This document shows, piece after piece, positions 30,841-40,077 of a DNA stretch of 64,000 nt. The stretch comes from Adiantum capillus-veneris. Lineage: Eukaryota > Streptophyta > Polypodiopsida > Polypodiales > Pteridaceae. Location of the stretch: the NCBI GenBank assembly GCA_014529385.2, contig CM043966.1:93379087-93443086 (forward strand), read 5' to 3'. A model generated the notes under the pieces. That model searched no databases and had not been told where the DNA came from. It was given only the letters and a program-made list of their open reading frames with translations. The translations under genes were made by a program, and so were the position numbers. Every line of letters starts with the position of its first letter. Position 1 is the first letter of the stretch.

Positions 30841-31445
30841 TCGGCCTTCAACATTTTGGAGATGAAGACCACGGAGGACTTGGTGAAGTCACTTGACGAC
30901 TTCTACGAGAAACCATCGGCATCCAATAAGGTATTTCTCATGAAGCACTTGTTCAATCTAAAGATGACAGAAAATGGTTCAATTGTAGAACACCTAAATG
31001 ACTTTAACAGAAACATAAGTCAACTTCAATAAGTGAAAATTAATTTCAATGATGAATTGCAAGCTCTTCTTATACTATCATCTCTACCAGATAGTCGGGA
31101 CAGACTTGTTATGGCTGTAAGTAACTCTATCTCTAGCACAAATACTCTTAAGTTTGATGATGTTGTGGGTGTTCTCCTAAGCGAGAAAATGTGAAGGAGA
31201 AGCACAGGAGAATCATCAAGTGATGCATTGTCAGTGGAAACAAGAGGAAGGCCTAAGGAGAGGTTCAAAAACCAAAAGGGTCATGATTGCTCAAGGCGGA
31301 GCAAGTCACGCACAAAGTCAGTTCTTGAATGTTCAAACTGTGGCAAGAAGGGTCATGTCAAGAAGGATTGCTGGTCCAGAAGAAGAAGGAGTCGGAGTCT
31401 CAAGACAACAAGCCAACATCGGAGGCCAATGTGGCAGGTAAAGTA
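30841..31445 (+). pseudogene. Cop1 gag, C-terminal part with zinc knuckle
   Basis: AFNILEMKTTEDLVKSLDDF, NKVFLMKHLFNLKMTENGSI, HLNDFNRNISQLQ, then a stop, INFNDELQALLILSSLPDSR, and the zinc knuckle CSNCGKKGHVKKDC at about 31330 (standard C-x2-C-x4-H-x4-C). Stops at 31030 and 31192 and a frame change near 31430 break it. It continues the gag interrupted at 26564. Confidence 0.9.
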
Positions 31446-31860
31446 GAGCAAGATGCTCTAATTCTCTCATTAGACAATGTGTCTAATTCCTGGATAGTAG
31501 ATTCCGGGGCTTCATTCCATGCAACACTACACAAGCAACATTTCCAAGATTACACCAAAGATAATTTTGGGTATGTATACTTGGGAGATGATGAAGCTTG
31601 TGAGATTGTTGGCAAAGGTACAGTTTTTGTAAAACTACTAACGAAAATAAATGGAAGCTTAAAGATGTTAGGCATGTTCCTTCTCTTCGCAAAAGTTTGA
31701 TCTCTACAAGACAATTGGATCATGACGGTCACAACATTGCATTCGGAAACAAACGGTGGAAGATCTCAAAGGGATCTTTGGAGGTTGCCAAGGGCAAAAA
31801 GGTTGGTACAATTTACTTGTGTACTATTAGCACGCAACCTTCAGCTTGTGCAACAACTAC
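31446..31860 (+). pseudogene. Cop1 protease
   Basis: SNSWIVDSGASFHATLHKQH (about 31485), with the D-S-G-A aspartic protease loop, then YTKDNFGYVYLGDDEACEIV, GKGTVFVKLL, and LRKSLISTRQLDHDGHNIAF across a frame change near 31690. The loop is intact, but the frame is broken before the end. Confidence 0.88.
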
Positions 31861-32790
31861 AGAAGTCGACAATGTGGTGTGGCACTACCGGCTTGGGTAT
31901 ACGAGTGCCAAAGGAATGCAAATCCTTCAAACAAAGAAGCTTCTACCAGGTTTGAAAGAAGTGGATTTAGAGTTTTGTGAAGATTGTGTTTATGATAAAC
32001 AAAAGAGAGTAGAATTTCAAAAATCAAGAAATGAAAGAAAAAAATAAAAAACTTGAGTTGGTTCATTCTGATGTTTGGGGTCCTGCAAGTACACCACCAC
32101 TTGGTGGCTCATTGTACTAAGTAACATTCATAGACGATGCAAGTATATAAACATGGGTTTATGTCATGAAGAATAAGTCCGATGTGCTTTCCATATTTCA
32201 AAGGTGGAAAGCCTTTGTGGAGAATGAAGCAGATACCAAGGTTAAGTGCCTCAGATTCGACAATGGAGGCGAATATTGAAGCCAAGCTTTTGAAAGCTTT
32301 TGTGCTAGCAATGGTATTCGGAGGCAAAGAACAACCCCAAGAACACCTCAACAGAATGGGATTTCGGAAAGGATGAATAGGACAATCATGGAGCGAGCAT
32401 GAAGCATGCGGCTACATGCAGGCCTACCGCTTGAGATTTGGGTGGAAGCAGTAAGTACGTCTGTGTACTTAATCACCCGGTCACCCTCAACGGCATTGGA
32501 TGGGGGAGTTCCAGAGGAGGTGTGGACAGGTAAATCAGTGAACTATTCTTTTCTCAAAGTGTTTGGGTGCGAAGCTTTCATGCACATAGATAGAAGCCTA
32601 AGCTCAAAGCTAGATGCAAAGTCCAAAAAGTGTTTCTTCATTGGCTATGGAGAAGGTGACTTTGGGTATCACCTATGGAATCCTGAAGATGGTAAAATCT
32701 TTAGGAGTAGGGATGTAGTTTTGACGAACAAAATATCTACAAAAAATACTTGGAAAGAAAACAAAGAAAAGAAACAGATGATGAGTACAT
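31861..32790 (+). pseudogene. Cop1 integrase
   Basis: The gag-pre-integrase zinc region (VVWHYRLGYTSAKGMQILQT, FCEDCVYDKQKRVEF), then ELVHSDVWGPASTPPLGGSL (first Asp), VTFIDDAS, KCLRFDNGGEY (second Asp), [15 protein letters not shown] (Glu). The C-terminal part is an intact 32406 frame: MRLHAGLPLEIWVEAV, YLITRSPSTALDGGVPEEVW, VFGCEAFMHIDR, KCFFIGYGEGDFGYHLW, IFRSRDVV. The three acidic residues are readable, but stops replace a Trp and others, so it is inactive. Confidence 0.9.
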
Positions 32791-33493
32791 GGAGCTTGAG
32801 GAAGGTGAAGATTCAAGGATTGCAAATGGTGACAATGTGCAACAACATCAACCAAATGAGGAGCCTCAACCTATTCCCCAAAGATCCACAAGAGCAATTA
32901 GACCTCCAGAAAGGTTTGTTCCTTTCTTCAACCATCTCTTGATCTCAGATTCTAGAGAGCCAAAATCATATGAAGAAGCTATGCATCATGAATCCAAAGA
33001 AGAATGGATGAAGAGCATGCAAGTGGAGATGGACTCACTACATCGCAACCAAACATGGGAGTTGGTTGAGTTGCCTAAAGGTAAGTGGGCACTTCAAAAA
33101 AAATGGGTGTACAAGCTTAAGGAAGAAGAAGGTGGGAAGAAAAGGTACAAGCTTAGGCTTGTGGTAAAAGGGTTTTCTCAAAAAAAAGGTATTGACTTCA
33201 ATGAAATATTTTTATCCTGTTGTAAAAATGAACTCAATTAGGCTTGTCTTAAGCCTTGTGGATGCTCATGATTTAAATCTCAAACAAATGGATGTAAATA
33301 CGGCATTCCCTCACTGTGACTTAGAGGAGGAAATCTACATGCTTCAACCAAAGGGGTATGAAGTAAAAGGTAAGGAGAAAATGGTTTGCAGATTAAAGAA
33401 GAGCTTGTATAGTTTAAAGCAAGCATCAAGACAATGGTACTTGAAGTTTGATCGATGGATGGTGGATCATGGATTCACAAGATGCAACTCGGA
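32760..33493 (+). pseudogene. Cop1 reverse transcriptase, N-terminal part
   Basis: Acidic linker, then RPPERFVPFF, EEAMHHESKEEWMKSMQVEM, NQTWELVELPKGKWALQKKW, VYKLKEEEGGKKRYKLRLVV, KGFSQKKGIDFNEIF; after a frame change near 33215, LVDAHDLNLKQMDVNTAFPH, LEEEIYMLQPKGY and LYSLKQASRQWYLKFDRWM. It ends at TRCNSDP (33493), before the YVDD box, where it is joined to the middle of the 3' LTR. Confidence 0.9.
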
Positions 33494-33554
33494 TCCATTG
33501 AGTGGTTGCTTTCCGGTGGACGTAGCCCACATTGAGTGAACCACGTATATCGTG

Positions 33555-33605
<51 letters not shown>

Positions 33606-33689
33606 CTATAATCTCGTGGGAGAAAATCTGTCTCTCTCCAATAAGTAATCTACTCAATTATCTATTTAGCTACGTCTTATTTCCTAACA
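33494..33689 (+). repeat. Cop1 3' LTR, last 196 bases only
   Basis: CATTGAGTGGTTGCTTTCC to TTTCCTAACA, matching the end of the 5' LTR (from about 26121). It has a CT run at 33560-33602, longer than in the other two copies. The first part of the LTR is lost together with the end of pol; the joint has short shared sequence (CCATTGAG). Confidence 0.92.
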
Positions 33690-33694
33690 ATTCA

Positions 33695-34260
33695 GATGAC
33701 CAAAACGTGCATGCCAAAGTTTTGCATCTGAAATAGCCTTTGAATCCACAACTGCATTTGCAACATTTTTCCCACACTTGTCATACAAAGTGACCTTATA
33801 TAGCCCATGACATAAAATGCTATATAAAACAAATTTATCACCAAAATTAAGATCATGTACTGTACATCTGTCATCCACAAATTTGACTACAAGACCAAGT
33901 CTAGCAAGTGCGGAAATAGACAAAAGATTCTTCTTGATCCCAGGTACATAAAGTGCATCAAAAAGTGTGAAGAAACTACCATTTGCAGAAGTAAGCACAA
34001 TCTTTCCAACTCCCTGAACCGGATAAGAGGCATTGTTGGCACAAGTAACTGAATTCCCATGATAGGCCGACTCAAGAGAGGTGAACAAATCATGATGTGA
34101 GGCAATGTGCTTTGTAGCACCACTGTCAAAATACCACACATGTGAATTTGCAACAACTGACATGCATGCATCACGGAGAGCATGATTATAAGTGCACTCT
34201 ACACTAAAAGCCCTTTCTACATCAACATCAACATCATAGTCTCCTTTCACAGAAGACTCA
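33695..34260 (-). pseudogene. Cop2 protease and start of gag-pre-integrase
   Basis: A 188-residue open minus-strand frame (34250-33684): HVWYFDSGATKHIASHHDLF (aspartic protease loop D-S-G-A), VTCANNASYPVQGVGKIVLT, DALYVPGIKKNLLSISALAR, GLVVKFVDDRCTVHD, LWHARFGHLN. The enzyme would cut the copia polyprotein. It ends where Cop1 was inserted and resumes at 25526. It is the best preserved part of Cop2. Confidence 0.92.
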
Positions 34261-35209
34261 ACAATAGTTGCCCTTGTAGTGGAACCAACATTAGTAATGG
34301 AACTAGCCTCTCTCTTCTCAGCCTCAACTTAGGACACTACTTGATCAAGTGGTCATTAGCTTTACAATAATGGCAATGCATCTTCTTTTTGCCCTTATCA
34401 CCAAAATTTCCAGACAAACTGCTGCCAGCAGAAGCATTAGGAACATGTAATTTTCCACTCGCAGAAGAACCATGAGAAGTGACTGCATTACTGTTACCAC
34501 CTTTTCTTTGAGCAGCAATAAAGGCATGTTCAACAGCACATTGTCTAGTCCTTTTTTTTTTGGAAAGTGACTCCTGCAACAACATTGCATAATGCATCAA
34601 ACTTGACAACTTCAGAATTTGCTTGGGTCATAAGTCTCCAAGTACTAGCAAAAGTCTGGAATCTCGCAAGGCATCAAGAATAGTCTGCACAAGGAACTGT
34701 CCGAAATGACTTCACCTACATAAATACGTTTCTCATTGATATCCTTGACACCAGCAAGGAAAGTGTTGATATCATCTTCCACATCCATAATCTTTGACTC
34801 CAACTCTTTACGCAGCAATGCAATTTTTGCCTCATTGCGACTTGCATAAAGACCAGCCAAAATATCCCAAGCCTGTTTTGTAGATTTTACTGAACGAATG
34901 TGAGGAGTAATAGTACGCTTCACCGACAACGCAATCAATGCATGCGCTTTCACATATTTTACATCCCAACGAGCTTGTTCTGCCGTAGGCAAAACAACTC
35001 TAATAGCACCAATTTTTGCAGCGAGACCTGCAACATCCTCAACATCACCTACATTCTTAGAACCATGTACATCACTGCCCTGCACAATATTCTAGACACC
35101 TTGACACAAGAACATGTTGCATCATGTAAGCCCACATAGGGTAATTGTCCCCATACAAATCTGTCCTCAGCTGCAAACATCTTGAACACATCTGTGTTGT
35201 TGTCGGCCA
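34261..35209 (-). pseudogene. Cop2 gag
   Basis: It starts MADNNTDVFKMFAAEDRF (35209), then DNYPMWAYMMQHVLV in a shifted frame, and an open 146-residue part (35085-34645) with EQARWDVKYVKAHALIALSV, STKQAWDILAGLYASRNEAK and IALLRKELESKIMD. The end has SSLSGNFGDKGKKKMHCHYC, the zinc knuckle CHYCKANDHLIKxC with a stop between Lys and Cys. Frame changes near 35150, 34640 and 34560 break it. Confidence 0.88.
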
Positions 35210-35558
35210 TGACAAATGCCTGCACTTTATGTGAAAACTGCCCAAAAAGAGGAGAAACAAAGCGAGAACAACACGTGCTATATAACACAAACCATAGAAG
35301 ACTCTAAGAGACCTATTATGAAAAAAATGACACTGACGGAAATTTACACAAAATGACTTAATACACTGTGCAGTACTGCTTGTAGTGGAAACGGAGGTGA
35401 AAATGAGCCCAAATCAAAATTCTAAGCAAATCAAGGTCTAGGAGCTTACTCAATTTTTTTTCAACCTACGAAGGCTAGCCAAAGCTCACAAAAATTGGAG
35501 AAAGTGAGCAGATGTGTGCTGGAGCTGTTGGCAGCTAAACCCCGGAAGGACGCAACTT

Positions 35559-35570
35559 GCTCTAATACCA
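35559..35570 (-). other. Cop2 primer binding site (initiator-Met-like)
   Basis: The minus strand reads TGGTATTAGAGC, 11 of 12 bases as in TGGTATCAGAGC, two bases from the LTR end (TCGAACA). Confidence 0.88.
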
Positions 35571-35572
35571 AT

Positions 35573-35803
35573 TGTTCGAATTAGGGTTGCAAGAAAAAAC
35601 ACACAGCTTGGAGAAGATGAAGGAAGCTCAAGGCACACAAAAGAGAGTGTTTCACTCAGTGTGCAGTGGAAACATAGATAGCCCTAGAGTAATGGGTGTA
35701 TATACAATGCACGGGGGAAAAAACCTCCTAGTAGTGAGGGAAAAAATGCCCTGGCGGTCATAAGTGTGTTCACACACATCACTACCACATGTATATGGTA
35801 ACA
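35573..35803 (-). repeat. Cop2 5' LTR
   Basis: On the minus strand TGTTACCATATACATGTGG to CTAATTCGAACA, 231 bases, a short LTR. A TATA-like TATATACAC lies at 35698-35706 on the opposite strand in the right place. The 3' LTR was not found: the element is cut in RT at 16375. Confidence 0.8.
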
Positions 35804-36155
35804 ATGTCTACTACCCTTTCTAATCACTTTCCCCTTACCTTATCCCTGCAGTAGATTGACCCTAAGAAAAACAAGGCTGGTCCCAAGAGACCATTGATGA
35901 TTAATCATTCTTTGTTAAAACGCCACCTCTTTAGACAAGAGGTGTTGTTGCTTATTTATCAAGTTAAGACCTCTCATTCTAACCCCTTGCTAGCTTGGGT
36001 TACATTCTCTATTGGGTTATAGCTTCAGAGCACAAGGATAAGATTAGTAATGTAGTAAGGTAGCTATGGAAGTAAGTCTTGGAGCGATGTGTCAAGGGGA
36101 CATGGCTAGATATGAACGAGCCAAAGATGTCATCGGAAAAGATGAAAAGATGAAA

Positions 36156-36329
36156 GCAACTAAAGCAAGATTCTTGCACTAGCAACAACACGCTTTGAAG
36201 GATTGTAATGACATGTATAAAGTCTTAAAAGCAAGCACAAAAGCAACTAAAGCAAGATTCTTGCACTAGCAACAACACGCTTTGAAGGATTGTAATGACA
36301 GGTATAAAGTCTTAAAAGCAAGCACAAAA
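36156..36329 (+). repeat. 87-base tandem duplication
   Basis: The unit GCAACTAAAGCAAGATTCTTG... (36156-36242) is repeated at 36243-36329 with one visible difference (ATGACATG against ATGACAGG). Such near identity points to a recent slippage or duplication event. It lies between the Cop2 LTR and LINE-B. Confidence 0.95.
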
Positions 36330-36379
36330 GGGAATGTATAACAGTGGTGCATACTGACACAGGATAGAAATTGGATCAA

Positions 36380-37030
36380 AGTATGGATATTATGGAACAT
36401 TATGTGGCATATTCCATGAACATTTTACATAAGGACGTAGACAAAATTAAGGCCAAGATGAAGACAATTCAGGGTAGACTTAACACTGTAGATTCATGAG
36501 CATGCTAATGCAGAGAAATTGGAGCGGAAATTTATTGAGGAGAAGAGACCCAACATTCCTTATTTAAACTACAAAATCTAGACCTTAGGAACGTGTGGGC
36601 TATCTAAGGAGTTCTTGATTGAATTTTGGGAGCAACTTAAGAGCATTATTGTGCCCATGCTCAATTCTTGGATCCATGTCTCAAGCGAGGCATTATAAAA
36701 CTATTTCCCAAAAAATTACTTCCAAAGAATATGGGAGATTGGAGGCCTATTACCATGATAAGAATCATATATGAATTGTTGGCTAAGGCTATCTTATTAT
36801 TAAGACTTACTCCCTTCCTCAAGAAACATGTGCACAAGGCTCAATCGAGATTTATAGCCGGAAGATCTATCTACCATAACATCCTTGTTGTGAATTTGGG
36901 CATTGAATATGGAATCAAAACTGGTCAAGAAATAGTAGTCTTTGAGATTGACTTTGCTAAGGCCTTTGACTCAGTGCTCTAGGACTTTGCAAAGAGGGTG
37001 TTGAAAAAACTAGGATTTGGTTCTAGCATT
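36380..37030 (+). pseudogene. LINE-B reverse transcriptase, N-terminal part
   Basis: Leading sequence with LSKEFLIEFWEQLKSIIVPM, then an open frame of 104 residues (36668-36982): CLKRGIIKLFPKKLLPKNMG, DWRPITMIRIIYELLAKAIL, VHKAQSRFIAGRSIYHNILV, and IVVFEIDFAKAFDSVL, which carries the first catalytic Asp of the palm. This is the L1-type non-LTR RT fingers and palm. A stop follows and the YxDD box is missing. Confidence 0.88.
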
Positions 37031-37480
37031 TTTAGAATGGTAAGAGGTTGCCAAAAGGGCACATATTTAGGCGTCTAGGCTATCTTGTTGGGGTTGAAAT
37101 GTCCATTGAATCTCTTAGATATCTAGGCTATCTTGTGGGTGGGGAAGTTTCCATGAAAGCTCTTTGGTAGAAAGAGTATTGACTAAGGTAGCCTCATGGA
37201 ACAATGATGAATGGCCCTTGCATGTAATATTGAGGATTATAGAGGCTATTCTCATGCCCCACCTACCATACTATATACCTTTACTTGATTGGATAGAGAA
37301 ATCTTTGCAGCCGTTCAAGTCTACTGTGGTGGCTAGATTACTGTGGGAAGATTTTTGTGGATATATTTCAAGTCTACTTTGCGTGGGACTGTATCACCAT
37401 GCATGTTCAGTAAGGAGGATTGGGCATATTAAATCTTACTGCACATGCACATGCTAGGAGAGGCCCTCTCATCCAACATA
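37031..37480 (+). pseudogene. LINE-B, C-terminal part
   Basis: YLGYLVG (the RT end motif), then an open piece 37164-37457 with VERVLTKVASWNNDEWPLHV and a later frame reading CGKIF...AWDCITMHVQ*GGLGILNL. These are the L1-type post-RT motifs (KLxxWxxxxLSxxGR region and GGLGI). A deletion joins fingers-palm to this part. Confidence 0.75.
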
Positions 37481-37559
37481 TGGTCCTATGCGGGTCGTCA
37501 CAACATTGTGAAACTTGGAGATTCTCATGTGATTGACATTATGGGTATTGGAGACATAA

Positions 37560-38028
37560 CATTGGTCTTGTAGAATGGTACATAATTTATGCTTAGAATG
37601 TTAGACATGTCCCCAAATTTGCTAAGAGTTTGATAACCGCAGGACTGCTTGATGATTTGGGTTACATGATTCGTTTTCGGGAATAGAGCATGGATGATTC
37701 ACAAAGGCAATTTTTTTGTTCTCAAGGGGCATAAACATGAAACACTCTATTTTATGTATGTCTCGTGTGTAAAAGAAGATTGTATCAGTATAGCTGAATT
37801 ACCGGGTATTGAGTTGTGGAATAGACAATTAGGCCATACAAACCAAAAAGAAATGAAAATATTAGCTTGTTTTGGTTATTTTTTAGTGTTACGTTATTCA
37901 TACTTGTATGTGAACAATGCATTTTTGGAAAACAAACTAGGAGAAAATCTTTTCCATTGGGTAGAAAGCGATGAGAGAAGCTAGAGCTTGTGCATAACAA
38001 TGTGTGCAGTGCTATCTAGAGCAAGGGG

Positions 38029-38084
<56 letters not shown>

Positions 38085-39290
38085 ACTTTTCTAAAAAGCT
38101 GTGGGTTTATCCATTGAAGCACAAAGATGATGTATTCCCTACTTTTTAAAAGTTCCTAGCAATGGTAGAGAATCACTATGGCAAGAAGCTCAAAGGCTTA
38201 AGAACTGATCATGTGGAGAGTATATCTTCACAGGCTTCCATGCAAAAAGAGGGATAAGGTGGTAGTATAATGCACTTACACACGTGCTCAAGATGGCATT
38301 GTTGAGAAAATGAATAAAAGGCAATTCAAGAGAGAGTCACTATTATTATTTCTACGGAAAATCTAACTCAAGTGTTTTGGGTAGAGGCTGTTACGATAGC
38401 GGTGCATCTAATCAATAGATCATCGAGTGCTCCATTGAATTTCACGATTCCCTAAGAGTTGTGGTATGAGAACACACCACACTATGATCATTTATGTGTC
38501 TTTGGATGTGAAGCGTACAAACATCTGCCAAAGAAGCTTAGGAAATAGCTCATCCCAAAGTCATGCAAATGCATCTTTGCAAGATATTATGTAGATGGAG
38601 AGATGGGCTATCGACTCTAGCACCCAAAATCTAGCAAATATATTTGTAGCTCACATGTGATCATCAATGAGTCAAAGATGAACAAATACAAAAAAAATTA
38701 CATTTGAGGACATGGTCTTAAAATCAACTCAAAACTCTAGTGATGTTCATTCCACTAGCACCACTCCAGAGAGAGTAGACACTAGTAGTCACAGATTGAG
38801 ACTGTCTACACAAGCCTCACATCCACCTGCACAGTTTAAGCCAAGCATGGATTATGTCATGTCAGATGATTGTGGTGAACCTTCTTGGTATTGGTAAGCT
38901 ATGCAAATGGATGGCAAGCTTAAGTGGGAGCAAGGGATGCAATCATAGCTAGACTCAATTGAGCAAAATGGTAATTGGGAGCTAGTTAAATTTCTTCATG
39001 GAAAGAAAGATTTTCCATGTAAATGGGTCTACAAGAATAAGTATGCATCAAGGGATCCAAAGCTTAATTATAAGGCTAGACTTGTAGCTAGAGGTTCAAA
39101 CAACAAAAAGGTGTGGATTTTGACCATTTTTTTCGTGGTCAAGATGATTATTTTATGTATGGTGCTTGGACTAGTAACTATTTAGAACTTAGAGTTGGTC
39201 CAAATGGATGTGAAGACAACTTTTCTTCATAGTGATCTCCAAGGGGATGTAAACACACAACAAAATGAATAATTTGTTATGCCAACAACA
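37560..39290 (+). pseudogene. Cop3 copia remnant: gag-pre-integrase, integrase, RT start
   Basis: NVRHVPKFAKSLITAGLLDD, then open 37694-37984 MIHKGNFFVLKGHKHETLYF, ELPGIELWNRQLGHTNQKEM. The GA tract at 38029-38082 replaces the first part of the integrase. After it: NLTQVFWVEAVTIAVHLINR, CVFGCEAYKHLPKKLRK, KCIFARYYVDGEMGYRL, ESKMNKY, FKPSMDYVMSDDCGEPSWYW, NGNWELVKFLHGKKDFPCKW, VYKNKYASRDPKLNYKARLV, and LVQMDVKTTFLHSDLQGDV. It ends near 39290 before the YVDD box. Stops are frequent. Confidence 0.85.
38029..38082 (+). repeat. (GA)n microsatellite inside Cop3
   Basis: About 26 GA units after a GGGGGG start. It sits exactly where the integrase zinc region should continue. Confidence 0.98.
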
Positions 39291-39299
39291 TTGGCCTCA

Positions 39300-40077
39300 T
39301 CAATCTTGCCCTTGCCTTTTACAAGATTGTCAAACTACTTCTCATCTTGAGAATTCTTCTTGTCTATCTACCATGGTCTACAATCCTTCTTCAGATGTCA
39401 TTTCCTATGGTTATAATAACACCCAACATTATGCTTAGAACCCTGAGATTTACTGCGTGATTTTTCGCAATCTCTATTTTGGCATGATCATGAGTGCAAC
39501 CTCACCTCTTCTATGAGCTAGCAACATACACATCACCACTGTTGGTAGGCTCAATAGATTTTATGCAAGTCTCTTCAGTGAGAAAAATACCAACTACATC
39601 ATTGTAAACGAACTTCCCCTTAGGTGCAGATTTACTTATGGCTATGCAAATAGTATCCCATGAGGAAGACAAGACAAAAACAAGAAGAGTGATTGCACCC
39701 CTCCACCAAAATTAAGTCATTGAAAGATAACATTGAACTCATTTTAGTGTCCAAAAATGGTGCTACCTTCATTCATATAAAGCTCAAATAGCTTCTTCAT
39801 CAAGTAAACCTTGTTACTTGCTCTTATACGCATTGCACAATTTATCCCATAATGCTTTAGAAGTAGCTTCACCAACAATAGTGGAATACGTTAACTCTGC
39901 AAGATATAAACAAATAGTGGATCTAGCATTGGCATCAAGTGATTTCCACTGGACATCTGTGTAATCATCGCCCTCTTGCCACTCAAACAATGACTTCAAT
40001 TGACCTTTCTGAATCAAAACCACCTGAATCTCCTCTTTCCATATGGAAAAGTTAGAATTGAAAGCCATAACTACCAA
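39300..40077 (-). pseudogene. Cop4 copia gag, facing Cop3
   Basis: The minus-strand open part 40077-39814 starts MVVMAFNSNFSIWKEEIQVV, then LIQKGQLKSLFEWQEGDDYT, KSLDANARSTICLYLAELTY, VGEATSKALWDKLCNAYKSK; further on NKVYLMKKLFELYMNEGSTI and a degraded zinc knuckle (CYYNHRK*HLKKDC) near 39410. This is copia gag. It meets Cop3 head to head near 39295; Cop3 lacks gag, and Cop4 lacks pol. Confidence 0.87.

Larger units (their letters stand above)
25527..33694 (+). mobile_element. Cop1: copia element with target duplication, itself interrupted by G4
   Basis: TGTTAAGTATGG at 25532 to TTTCCTAACA at 33689, flanked by ATTCA (25527-25531 and 33690-33694). It splits Cop2 between HLN and ITN codons. 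The order is LTR, primer site, gag, (G4 insertion), gag, protease, integrase, RT, then a jump into the middle of the 3' LTR. The end of RT, all of RNase H, the polypurine tract and the first about 560 bases of the 3' LTR are deleted. The solo LTR at 1914-2587 belongs to the same family. Confidence 0.93.

Noticed and set aside
36009-36600. Small host gene between Cop2 LTR and LINE-B
   Set aside because: The longest ORF is 60 residues and antisense; the plus strand reads as LINE-B lead-in sequence with stops.
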